Source: Saxidomus purpurata (Eukaryota; Mollusca; Bivalvia; Venerida; Veneridae). From it: a DNA stretch of 64,000 bases. The stretch lies in NCBI GenBank assembly GCA_022818135.1, contig JAFMSR010000018.1:39425951-39489950 (forward strand), read 5' to 3'. The notes under the pieces are model-generated. The model was given only the letters and a program-made list of their open reading frames with translations, was not told the DNA's origin and searched no databases. Positions 36,181 to 49,020 of the stretch are shown here, piece after piece. A program made the translations under genes and the position numbers. Each line of letters starts with the position of its first letter. The stretch's first letter is position 1.

Positions 36181-38213
36181 ACTATGCTCTCTTGCACAGG
36201 AAATCATACAACATACCTTATATTGATATTTATTCTGTAACATGGTATGCTTGTATGTGTCTGAGAAAGTCAGCGCTTCTATGATAACAGAGCAATTCTT
36301 TTTAATCTGTTTGATAAAATGAACATTTATAGTATTTTTGGCTTTGCTGTCTCCAAATACAGAGGAATAAATAGTGTGAGGTTATTTCGTACCTGTTTTG
36401 TTTGAAGTTTAAACTAAAAAATGCATACATTTCAATTCAATTATTCAAATATTTAGGATATCTTCTATTAGTTATTATCTTATTGACCAAAAGTAGTAAC
36501 CAATAGCAATTTAAAAAGCAGCATTATTTAAAGCACCTTTATTTTATCCTTTGCTAAAACTAGTTGGGAGTTGCTGCAATAAATCGTCTTATGTTTGGCT
36601 ACTCTTGCAAACAGTTATTAACATATTCGTTTGTTTAGGGAAAGGTCAGCCTACATATTAATAAACCCTTTCAGAAGATATATAGTTTTTCTTTCAGAAT
36701 TAGCAGACAAGGAAGAGGTAAACACTCGAACTGCTTGGCAAATTAATGAGGGAGAATGACACTATCCTCATCAGGTCATGGTTGAATTCGAAACCTGCTA
36801 TTCAAAGCTAGTATCTGTGATACATGTAAGATATACGAATATTTGTTTTCTGCTATATTTCTTGGCCGATTTTAGGTGACACGTAATGAACTAATAATAT
36901 TTCTAAAACGTAACCCACGGAAACAATTACTCTCTGGGTCTTGTTCAAATGAATAGTCTGTGGCGCTTGTAATTGGTTTCTACCGATTACGAGGATGCAT
37001 TAGACTGTGCAAAACATCAAACCTCCAAACTGATCTAATCGGTATTGTCTAATTGCTGCTTTAAAGCAGGCATTGTGTTTTGTTTTATTAACTAGATAAG
37101 GCGCTTGAATCTAATTCAGAGTATTGTTTAAGCCTTCAAATAATACACCTTTAGATTTAACTTCAATTTGAACTCTTTCAAGAGAGATGATATCTTCATT
37201 TTCTCAGCCCTACTTATCTTGAAACCCGGTGGTCATATTATTATAATACCTGTATATTAGGCTTTCATCTTACAGTAATTTGTCTTTACTCGTGTTTAGA
37301 TTCAAACACCAAGTTAAGTTTTAAGACAAAAATACAGTGTTACTTGTCGATAAGAATAAAGGGACATCTGATAACTGAAAACTATCGCCTTTGGGAAATT
37401 TACCCTAGAAATCATATCTAATTTAGACATCTCCGCTACTTTTAAAAATCCTAATGCAACCTTTACCGTGATGTAGGTAAGTGCTTTTGCATTTGCAACA
37501 AGTTCTGGTCAGCCCATACATGAGTTGTTTGTGTTAAAATGGAAACATCATTTCTACGGCCCTTTATACTTTTTTTGTTTCTTAATTCACAAATCGACAA
37601 ATACGTCAATTCAAAACTATATGTCATGCAGAAACATTGTATTAATTACGCTATTTCTGCGATATGACCATTTAAAGGTACTCCAATGTAGACCAATTAT
37701 TTGTCTAACATACGGTATATTCTCCAAAAATCAGATGAAATGATTTTATAAGGCCAGTGAATAAACTATCTACTACTGACAAAGTTCAATGAGGATTCAT
37801 TTAAAATCAAGCTTTATGGTGTATTTACAAAATTTATGAAGAAAATTGAAGTATTCACAGTGTTGATGACATTGTTGTCTGACGACCAAAATTCTATCAA
37901 TTACAAGACACTCATTTATCAAATACTGCTGGCTGTGGTTGATAAAGACCTTATACCATTTCGACGTTGAAATTGAAAACATTATTACCATGTTAGAATA
38001 CGACGTCCGTTCGGTATATACTACAATAACTAAAGACTGTCGCTATAACATAGTTCCCACGTCTACAATATTTCCCTCCCTTGCTTTAAATTGTCAGCCA
38101 ATTTTTTTGCAACTATCCTTAAGCTTATAAAATTATAAAATAATCAGATTTATAGACATAATTAATCCACGTTGTTGATATGGGCAGATGGCTCAGCAGG
38201 TTCAAGAAAATAT
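36181..38213. other. No gene; tRNA-like A-box motif at the 3' end
   Basis: AT-rich DNA. Frames of 60-72 codons at 37525, 37797 and 37939 show no motif. At 38187-38198 'gatggctcagcagg' fits an A box, but no B box follows at the right distance, even after removing the adjacent transposon, so a SINE is only a weak possibility. Confidence 0.35.
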
Positions 38214-38250
38214 CGAGGGTTCAAAGGTAAAAGGTGATAACTTCCATTTT
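38214..38250 (+). repeat. Left terminal inverted repeat of the 2.6-kb transposon
   Basis: 37 bases, beginning 'cgagggttcaaaggtaaaag', matching the reverse complement of 40798-40834 except at two positions. A 'ggtaaaaggtgataact' motif lies inside and is repeated subterminally at 38451, 38489, 38516 (inverted) and 38562. Confidence 0.85.
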
Positions 38251-39172
38251 CAACATTTTGAGAAAAACGCAAAAAACATAAATTTTAGTAACACTTTTAA
38301 TTCCGAAAAATATACATACAAATTTTGATTTTCTATATTTGTTGACTAATTTGTATCATATCTTGTAAATTTTGCCTTGCAGGGAATGATTTGCAAACGA
38401 TAATAAGTGTTTGTTTGGAAATTATAAAATGAATAGTGGCATTTTACAGAGGTAAAAGGTTCTAAGTGTACTAACCCCAATTTCGGAAAGGTAAAAGGTG
38501 ATAACTGCACGTAGCACCTTTTACCTTTGAAGTGGTATCAATGAAAGTTCTAGATAAATGTGGTAAAAGGTGCACTTACGCCTTTTACCTCTGTGAATTT
38601 AAGAGTTGTTATAATTGTTGCGATATAATTATGTCACTGTTTGTTACAATGTTCCCTTATGTCATTAAGAACACAAAACATAATAATAAACTAAAACTTG
38701 TACACAACCTAATGCTTCTCATTTATAGAAATATTTCCCAACTCAAAGTATTACTTTCTAACTACATGGTTATTAGCTTATTAGAAAAATACTCACAAAA
38801 CCTCACACACATTCAAGTTTTTTATGGTTTTAATTGGAAAGTGTTATAGAAATATATATATATTATCAAACTTTTGAGGTCAAACAAACACCAGTACTGT
38901 TGTACACCAGTAATGTTTGACAAAGTCAATTACTCAAAAACACCTCATCCAAATAAAGTTTCATAATGTTTAAAAATTGTACACCGTTCATTAATATTAT
39001 CAGACAGAACTTATCAATTCCAAGGGCATGCTATTTACACAAATCTCTAATAGAATGATTGCCGATTTGATAATATCAATCGTCTAACTGGATGGGGAGA
39101 TTGTTTCTAAATTTCATGAACTTCACACGTCGTCTTCACTCTCAATGATAGAAGGTAACGGAAGTTTGTCCT

Positions 39173-40430
39173 TCACAGATTGCTGCAGGGCAATGACTGA
39201 TAGTATGATTCATATTCTTTTGGAATCGTCCTGGGAGCAACAAGTGACAACAGATCTGCCCTTTTTGCAGCGGATGTTGGAAGGTTTTCTCTGTAAGCCT
39301 TTCGTGGCGCCTTGAGAGATTTCTCTTTGCTTCTGCTTTTGTTCTGGATCAACCTGATTTCTTTGAAATCACTTGGATCAAATTCATATTTCACAAAAAT
39401 ACTTGACTTTACGAACTTGTATCCATTATATATTCAGCCAATTACACGTTCCCAATAAACGTCGGTTTTCATGGAGCCAAAGTTCTGGTCTTTGTACCAC
39501 TAACTTGTAGTCTGTGACGTCGGTGTTCTTTGTGGGAACGACAATATATGGTTGCTTGCGCCGTGCTAATATTATAACTGTTTCTTTTTTGGCATGTACT
39601 TTTGTTAGGCTTTTTGCATGCTCGATAGACGCATGTATGGAGTCGCATTTGATTTCAGAATGGCCGCTTTCGAGGAACTTTCGATTTATGATTTTGAGAT
39701 GGGGAATTTCTAAAAGACAAAGAACTAATCAGCTTGCTACAAACTGATTGCGATTTTGCCCCCCCCCCCCCACCCCACGTATCACTGTATAGTGTCACTT
39801 CTTCAATACCAGACGTCTTACTTGCAACAGAATTAACATACATGAACACACACGGTCCTACTTTGCATGAGCCTCGTTGCCCTTGCGTCTCGTCCCACAG
39901 TTAACACGACCCATTTCCATTCCCAAGATAAAAGAATGACAAATTATAACAACACACACAGTTTTTGCTTGTAATAAAGTTCTCCGATTAAACTGCATGG
40001 TGTTGTGAGTACAGCCTGGAGGTCAAATGTTGATGCAGAAAATGTTGAATCTTTCCTTGCTCTTTCTTTATCACTTTCCTTCTCTTTTCTGGCCTTGTTT
40101 TCCTTTCTTGGTGTGCGTGATATTTTGTTTTGGTTGCATCATCTAGTTTATCTTCAAAGTGTCATACTGATTACAGACTGGACATTGATCTTTCTTTGGG
40201 TGAAAAAAAGATAAGTTGTACTCTGTACAAAAAATATTTCTGTACAAAGCCTCTGAAACACAGCTTCTGTTTTGTTCTTTGCACTTTTCTACATAAAGTA
40301 AGAACATTCGCCTTATACTTAAATCCTGTGTTAAATACTTCCTATTGGAGTCTTTTCTTGTGTAGTGAGAATCAACTGTTGGAAAGCTTTCAATATGCTT
40401 TTTTACAAATGATCTGTGGTATTCTATGGT
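39173..40430 (-). pseudogene. Decayed DDE-type transposase, minus strand
   Basis: Reading 5' to 3' on the minus strand, the blocks follow the order of a transposase family that I know from many invertebrate genomes but cannot name with certainty. (1) 40430-40143: 95 codons with 'HIESFPTVDSHYTRKDSNRK', then 'YRNIFCTEYNLSFFHPKKDQ' and a C-x-x-C, ending at a stop. (2) A Lys/Glu-rich linker, then 'STFDLQAVLTTP'; its Asp codon is at 40022-40024. (3) 'LYSDTWGG' with Asp at 39781-39783, followed by a 13-G run; the next frame reads 'GGQNRNQFVAS' then TGA. (4) 'KFLESGHSEIKCDSIHASIE' with the last Glu at 39621-39623. (5) 'ARRKQPYIVV' and more, a TAA, then the C-terminal frame 39394-39173 ending 'PKEYESYYQSLPCSNL'. 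There are at least three frameshifts and three or more in-frame stops. The N-terminus is missing or unrecognised. The D-D-E assignment is inferred from spacing and motif context. Confidence 0.75.
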
Positions 40431-40797
40431 TTTTTTCCAGGCACTGCTTTCCCTCTCTTGTCATTTCCAACAAATAACCCCGATGCCTTCTGTTTAGATA
40501 AACAAATAGCCGAGAAATTTCATGGAAAAAGAGATAGCAGATAGTGCACTATGGATAGTATGAATGTAATATTCTGTCAGTGGTAAAAGGTAATAAAATC
40601 AGTTGTTACCTTTTTCCACTACAGATTCTTCGGCAACTGTCAAATGGAGGGTAATAAGTACACTTACAACCTTTTACCTCTACAATGCTGAAAGGTTATC
40701 ACAAAAACCCTTTGATTTTGCCCAAATAAGGACTGAAGTTTCCAAAATTGCCAGATATAAAGGACATTTGAAAAATCACAAAATGTCATTTTCGGCC

Positions 40798-40834
40798 AAA
40801 ATGGCAGTTATTACCTTTTACCTTTGAACCCTCG
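40798..40834 (-). repeat. Right terminal inverted repeat of the 2.6-kb transposon
   Basis: Mirror copy of the left end, 37 bases, flanked by ATAT on its outer side. Subterminal motifs occur at 40581 ('ggtaaaaggtaata'), 40606 (inverted), 40649 and 40670 (inverted). Confidence 0.85.
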
Positions 40835-40838
40835 ATAT

Positions 40839-42338
<1,500 letters not shown>

Positions 42339-44391
42339 TGATATACGTTTTGCTCGACAATAGCATTATTTTATTTATCAACGAGTGCATATGAAAATTA
42401 GAATTAATGCCTTTACAGCAGCAATGTTTGCATTAGTAATAGAAGTTTTAGGTCTACAAAGTTTGGCACCAGCTTTGACAGTCGATTTCCCAGCTTTAAA
42501 AGCTCTATTCAAATCAAATACTGTACTGAGGTCCATATATATCACTCAGTTAATCAAATATGTGATTTGCATTTATACCAAGCTGAGTTTCAGTATTTTC
42601 GTTCATGTTACAAGGTAAGTGTATACGACTGCATTTATTTCAAACTAAAATATCTCAGTCATTTGAAAAGCAATTTGCACGAATTAAACGAGTACCGGTA
42701 ACTCTTGAAAACAGCGTTATAAACGATACTTAGGATACATCTAAGGAATCCCAATAATGATAAAACTCTTTGCAGGACCCCGCAAATCTATATTCAAGCA
42801 AATGTGGAGATAAAGAGTTTCAGCCCTTATCTTCTGATAAGCCTTTCTATTATCTACAACAAATGGATTAAATTGTATAAGATATGAAAAGCAGATCATT
42901 ACAAATATGGAGAGAAAGCAAAACTAAGGACAAAATGCAATCCAAGTACTTGATAGTTATGAGTGAAAAATATAGACTCTTTGGTTGCATATATTCTAAT
43001 TAAACGAGATATATTTCCCAAAATTACAAGGGTTAAATGTGAAACAGTATTGTACGAAAGTATTCAAAGTTGTTTTGGTGTAAATTGATTGCACTTGCTG
43101 TAACTTAGCATATTCTAGAAAATTCCAAATGGAACGTTGTTACTAGCTTTCCACAATGTTATTGCAAAAGACTGCTTTGACATAGTAAGCCAATAATAGA
43201 CCACAACTTGCTAATGCCTTGCCAAGTCAAAACTATATAAACAGAGAAAGGTAAGAAAAGTGTTCGTTAAGCTAAGTCATTTGTGAGTGCAGGTATCCAT
43301 TTTCTGATATCTTGTTCGTATTCAGTTAGCCCAAATTCTGCAAATCGGAAATAACTTGCAAATTTAGACATTCCTAAATAATATTGACAATCCCTTCTTT
43401 CATAACCGTCAACCACAAACCTTACTAATTACGTTTTTCACCCACAACTCTAAGTTCTAATTAACTATTTTTATATTTCTACTGCAAACAAGCTACTTGT
43501 TGTAACGAGAAGACCTTTTCTTTCACTTACACTGTTTATACACGATAAACTAACAAGCTTTATCGTGAAATAAATGGTTAGAGGCAACACTATCCAGACA
43601 ATATTCAGGCATATTTAGTAATACTTTTGTGATGTTAGAAAAGTTTGCACAATTGATTTCATCGAGACGCACAAAAAGAACCCCGTGATATTTTAAACAA
43701 CAAACAGTTATGTCTATCAAATTGATATTACAAAACATTTCATAAATATTTGTCTGGGGCATACAAATTAAATCAAATAGCAAAAAGGTTCTGGTTAAAG
43801 CACATATTTGCTCTTCCAATTATGTCATGATATTTTTCTGATATCTGCCAAATTCAGAGATTCTTAAACGGTGTCATTTTAAGTTAAAACTGTTTTGAAG
43901 AGAAGTAGATAAAATTGGCAATTCAGCTGTTACAAAAATCGGGTATATTAGATCTATACATGTACTGCCAGACTTACTTTCAATATGATACATGTATGTG
44001 CTATTGTGATGTTATCATTATGGCGAAAATTAGTGTTATAATCTAATACATATATCATAATGATAGTTTAGTAAAATAAAAAGAACCATTTTGTGGACAT
44101 CACTTTTTTCCGATTTGTAATTTGTTGCCCTGACATTAATTGCAAACTAATTGAATTTTCTCGCGATTTCCGTGTTCTATTACTGACAGACTGAAGTGTG
44201 ACGTGTCATCAAAATACGACAATTTCCTGACGTTGAGACGTGTATAAATGCTATAGCAAGTAATGATTGCCGTCGGCATTGAAGAGAACATAGTGTAATC
44301 CGCAATGACACTCGAAAGTCTGTCTCATTGTTAAGGTTTTAATACATTGAGTGCAGAACATAATTATAGGGAAAAGCCTGTATTCTATTTC
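42339..44391. other. No feature recognised
   Basis: AT-rich DNA. A 77-codon plus frame (42385-42618) and an 89-codon minus frame (43550-43819) were read. Neither has a known motif, an acceptor/donor context or a conserved copy in this window. Confidence 0.4.
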
Positions 44392-44745
44392 ACGATAAAA
44401 TATAGCACGTTTTTCCAAAGACGACGCGCCTTAAATGAGGTAACGACGTGAGGTATGTAAACAAGCGCGTTCAATCGTGTCTCGCGTTTTAAGGTTACAA
44501 TGGTGTAGTACTATGCGTTAAATAATGTTCGGGATTGTTCTGAATGAAAGTAACATGTTAGAATCGAAATAATTTTTTCCCTATATTTTATCGTTGAATT
44601 AAATACAGTCAGTCATTTAGAAGCGAACAATTAGTTAACAAAGCGATGTCATCGATAAAACGATGCAACGTGATTTAATTACTACGCATCAAAATGCTTG
44701 ACTATATTTAATTCAACGAAAAAATACAGGGGGGCATTTATTATT
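44392..44745 (-). mobile_element. Foldback element family Y, copy 2 (inverted)
   Basis: The reverse complement aligns with 20884-21190. The inverted pair 'cgataaaatatag' (44394) and 'ctatattttatcg' (44581) bounds one half. The second half (44592-44719) is an imperfect hairpin with 'cgttgaattaaata' and 'tatttaattcaacg' at its ends. Within it is a second small palindromic zone around 'gatgtcatcgataaaacgat'. Non-coding. Confidence 0.65.
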
Positions 44746-46282
44746 TCTTAAATCTAGAGGTTAAACCATCCATCCGTTAGACAGTAGACAAAATCATGTT
44801 CAAGAAATTCATATAAAACATGAAGTTGTATAGCAAAATAGACCCGATATTTATGATGAGACTGCAACGTCTTGTTTTAACTAAGCGATGCCATCGATGA
44901 ATTTCTTATACTTGTATATACGTGTAACTTCATTTACATTGCGATACACAAAATGAATAGTTCACCATCAACATGGTTATGTTGTGTTTTCCATACGTGT
45001 ACCACCAAGGAAATCTTTACAATAACCACAATTACACTGTGTATTAACAGACTTTGATAAACTTACTCTGCAAATAAATAATGCTTTACAATACGTTGGT
45101 AAACCAAAACTGATCGGTTTGAAATATACTTAGTTTATGAACATATATAGGCATGATTTTATAATAATGGTATTGTAAAATGTCATTTTTGGACCTATTA
45201 GATAGTGCTCACTCTAAAGATCTTTATATTGTTAAATATACACAACTGTTAAATGCTTTGGAACTGTGCGAAATTCGAAGAGAGATGAATCACATTGACG
45301 TCGCCTAGCGATAATAAATCGACTGCATTACTGCCATGCCAATGTAAGAATTAGTTACGTAAAGAATACCCATAAAATTGCATGGCACATTAAAGTCTAT
45401 TTGGTTTGTCTACGCTTTTATACAAGTCTTAGAGTAAATGATACATGTAAAACACGGAAAGTAATATAAACAAAGGCACCAGACAACATAAAAACTGCTG
45501 TTGAAATATTTTACGATGTTAATTCAAAGCAACAAAGAAAGGGACAACACATGAACAATAATGGAAACATGGCATAGCGCCATAAACGAACACACCTTTA
45601 ATAAAGTACGTGGCTGAACCCGCGGCTTCTAATTATAAATGACCAATAACTAGAATATAGGTCACCTGTGATTAAAACCAATTTGTAGCACGCTAAACCT
45701 CACACTTCTCGTATCTTAAATATCGTATTTTCTGTAGTAATTCTAAGCTGTCGCGAAAACAGAACTACCTAATCAACAGTTATCAATTTCTACGAATGAA
45801 CTTGTGTTATCTTAAACTGACCTATATAGCTCGTATCACGTTGCATCAACTGTTTGCTAATTGCAACTTTAATGGACTGCAAAACATTTTCTGTCATTGT
45901 GATGAGGAATTGTGATGCCGGTTTCTGTGTTCCATCTCTATCATCTATAAATGATGAAGAATGCATATGGCGAAAGTACTTGGCATTGTATAGGAATCAA
46001 TTAAAGGCTTGACATTTTCTAAATTATTCAATTATCTGTTATTCCTAGTTGAATTGCAGCAAGTTTATTTCATTGTAAAAACTTCTTGATTTGTAACGTA
46101 ATCTCGCGAACATTTAACAGGCACAATTGCAGTTTATTGCAAATCCAATGTTCAGTTATAACCTAGTAGTTTGCCCAAGAAATTTCACGAACAACGATAG
46201 CATTGCATAAGGGCGCGCATTGCTACGCCGTCTAGATACTGGGGTTCATACGGTAAACTTTTTTGTTGATTTTAGATATGTT
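44746..46282. other. No feature recognised
   Basis: AT-rich DNA with no supported frames, RNA genes or repeats. Confidence 0.4.
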
Positions 46283-46730
46283 GACGTCAAAGGGACACTC
46301 CCTACATATTTACCAGATTATATTTATCGAAACATAAATAAATAATGTGTTCAATGATCTTAAATGATAAATAAATACAATTTTGAAGAATAAAAAATAT
46401 CTAAAAATGAAATTTTTAAATTAGCCCAAATTATTAACACAGAAGCCTTTGCAACTAAATCCGGCTTTACTGTTATGTTAAGATCCACTCAGTGCAGGAA
46501 ATAAAATATAGAAACAGAAATAATATCTGTATAATACATCAGCCGCATAAAAAGTTTATTTAAGAACATAAATATTATTTTTGATTGTCGTCAAAACGGC
46601 TTAGGAATACCTACTTGTTACTATGATTATAAAATATACCAAGACATTCATCATAATTATTCGTACAATGTTTTTCGACTCCTTTAGAGACAAACAGAAT
46701 TTCGTAAATTTACAGGGGCATACCCTAAAA
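46283..46730 (+). mobile_element. M MITE, diverged copy
   Basis: Starts 'aagggacactccctacat' and continues 'ccagattatatttatcgaaa', 'aatgtgttcaatga' and 'aaatgataaataaataca', as in the copies at 52.9 and 57.2 kb. It ends near 'ggggcataccctaaa'. The middle is different or strongly diverged. A related but end-less piece ('aatgtgttcaatgcttaaat' plus 'gataagtaaataaaa') lies at 47271-47320. Confidence 0.5.
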
Positions 46731-47511
46731 CGGTCCAAATTAAATCAACGTTAAAACGTTAAAATATCATCTTTGTAAGTATTAAGTAAGCTTTACCTAA
46801 ATTCTCAGTTCTGCTTTGTTCTGAATCTGACGACTTATCGATAAAATCACAGAAGGTTTTATATATATTGTATTACCGATAATTAACCATTCAAATAAGT
46901 CGTATAATACAGTTGTTTTTGTAAGATATCTTTGGATTGCTGCCCGAATCGGAGTGTATCAGACAGCCACTATATTGATTAACTAGTAAAATAGGCATTT
47001 TTCGTCATAGGTTCTTTTGAAAAAAGGTTTCGTCATATTTAACGTTATTGAACACATAACCTTGTTGCGAGAAAAATTCGGCTTGATATAGAAGTCGATG
47101 TAAACTCATTTACGTGATAGATGATTTCGAAATGTGAAAATTTCCGTCGGTAAAATGCTTGCTGTCAACTAATTCACTGGGTTTGACGTAATATTCCGAA
47201 CAGAAGAAATCAAATTATCGAAAAGAATGCGTTGATTTTCTTTAAATTTGCTTGCCGTCGACCTTAAAATTAATGTGTTCAATGCTTAAATGATAAGTAA
47301 ATAAAATTTGAAGAATAAAACAGCATCTAAAACTCAGTATGAAACTTTTGCAAATGTAGCACAAATTATTAATCTAGGTCCAGAAGTCCTTTTAAAACAA
47401 TAAAAGTCAAAGCATTATATACAACTGCAACAGAACGATAAGTATTTTAATTAGCCACATAGTCTGGTAACTATTATTATTACGTAAATACTTATTGAAG
47501 ATATTTAGTTA
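46731..47511. other. Unannotated, with an M-family fragment
   Basis: Apart from the M-like fragment at about 47271-47350 nothing is recognised. Confidence 0.4.
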
Positions 47512-48508
47512 GGCACCGACTTGTAAGTCAAGGCTTAGTCTAACAACATTTCAAACCCGCAAGAAGTTGTTAGCCGATGTATGCTATATGCGATATAACA
47601 TACTAGTAAACATGCGTTATTCGAAAGTATGCAATAGATATCAGATCGAGCTTCCGTTTGAAGATTTAAAAGAGCATGTTACCATAAAATAGTGCATAAA
47701 ACTTCAAATCAACTGCAGGAAGGTAAAAAGCTATCGGCTTGCTAAGCATTATAACTTTTTCTTTTTAGAAATTATGCGCTATTAGCTGATTCGCAAGATA
47801 ATCGATATGCATATCACGGAAAAGTTCGGAAATATACGGCAATTTGAAAACCGTACGAAGCCGATTCAATAATCAATAGTTTGATTTTCTAATTTCCGAT
47901 GTTAAATTTAATTGGCTTTATTCGATTTACGAACGATAACATATATATTTACCTAAAAATAATGTCAAAAAAGAGGCAATTTTCGTACATTCCCGAGAAG
48001 GTACTAACTTGATGAAATTGTACCTGCCATTTATCGAGGATTTTGCATGTCATTGAAGCACAGTGAACCGTTTATGATTACGAGAACTACAAGGTATTCC
48101 AGAATATTTTTGGTTTTCCCTGTTATACTCATTGTACAGTACTGTATTTATGATTTGAAATGCTGGTAATCTTTGATTATCTCTGTTTCAAGTAATTATG
48201 ATTTGGACGTAATAATTTTGAACCAGGAACATGCAAATTATATCGAATGAAGTTGAAAAATTGCCGATCGATTTTTTTAATTTTGGCTTGAAGTCATTTT
48301 ATAATTGTTGACTAACCGGATTATCTTCATTTAAGGTACATTTCATAATAAAACAAACTAACCACTAGCAATATGTGAATCATCAATCGGTCATATATTG
48401 AATTTCGTCTGCAACTTTGAGACTTCTGACTCAAGGTCCAGGAATATCCACTCAAAACAAACGAGGTCAAATAGTTGCATTCATTGGTTAAACTGTAGCC
48501 CCCAGGCC
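47512..48508. mobile_element. Z element, copy 2 (997 bp)
   Basis: Aligns end to end with 678-1620. The left end keeps a degenerate hairpin ('gacttgtaagtc') and the right end reads 'tagcccccaggcc'. Internal matches include 'gatatgcatatcacggaaaa', 'tatatatttacctaaaaata', 'cattcccgagaaggtact' and 'acaatcat..attgtacagtactg'-like segments. An extra segment at about 47840-47900 is absent from copy 1. Confidence 0.7.
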
Positions 48509-48524
48509 TTCAACGATCATTGCT

Positions 48525-48766
48525 GATTTTTAGCTTAGACATAAGGGTTTGCCAGCTTTAACAAAGTTGTTGTTGTACAATTAATGGGCGGATAGCGATT
48601 TATTACAAAAAGCCTCTTTATTTATTATTTGTGGTAAAATGAGACATTTTTCGCCAAAATAATTATGCTGTTCTTTAAAATTTCATTTATTTATCATTTT
48701 ACGTTCACTGAACACATAAATATGTTTCGGGAATATAATATGCCAGATGTACGGTAGGGTATGTTC
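48525..48766 (-). mobile_element. M MITE, 5'-truncated copy, inverted
   Basis: Minus-strand match to family M: 'gttgttgtacaattaat', 'atttatttatcattttacgt', 'tcactgaacacataa', 'tagggtatgttccttt', then TTAA. The other end is missing and lies next to the Z element, which may have cut it. Confidence 0.55.
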
Positions 48767-48770
48767 CTTT

Positions 48771-49020
48771 AAGTTTGCACATCTTAATGCTATAAAAGTA
48801 TACCTCATCTGACACGTATTGAGACGTGCATTATCTTTTACTGCTATCTAACTGACAGTTTCCATGTAACTGTCTGATCAAACTGTTATATCAGTAACTT
48901 CATTCAATGCTGCACCTTAAATACGAATTGCGAAAAACTAATACAAATGTAACGTAAGCATACCAATGTATTCGCAGTGATTATGTCAGTTGTTGTATCA
49001 TAATTACTTTAAATGCTTCA
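48771..49020. other. No feature recognised
   Basis: AT-rich spacer of about 250 bases. Confidence 0.4.

Larger units (their letters stand above)
38214..40834. mobile_element. 2.6-kb DNA transposon with 37-bp TIRs and decayed DDE transposase
   Basis: The terminal inverted repeats are 38214-38250 and 40798-40834, starting 'cgagggttcaaaggtaaaag', with 2 mismatches in 37. Both sides are flanked by ATAT (38210-38213 and 40835-40838), a candidate 4-bp target duplication. Because ATAT is self-complementary, a 2-bp TA duplication is also possible. Inside each end are many subterminal copies of 'ggtaaaaggt' in both orientations. A transposase pseudogene lies on the minus strand at about 39173-40430. 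The 38250-39170 stretch is non-coding; its 105-codon plus frame is not supported. The 4-bp duplication and DDE layout would fit a Sola-like superfamily, but I cannot verify that assignment. Confidence 0.8.

Noticed and set aside
38187..38210. SINE as target of the 2.6-kb transposon
   Set aside because: An A-box-like string is present, but joining the flanks gives no B box at the expected distance.
38532..38849. 105-codon plus frame inside the transposon
   Set aside because: It lies in the non-coding 3' part of the element, opposite in strand to the transposase, and begins within subterminal repeats.
39514..40477. Plus-strand frames of 69-115 codons
   Set aside because: They are shadows of the minus-strand transposase remnant, which matches a protein family block by block.
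43550..43819. 89-codon minus frame as a gene
   Set aside because: No motif, no splice or start context, no second copy. The length is expected by chance in 64 kb.
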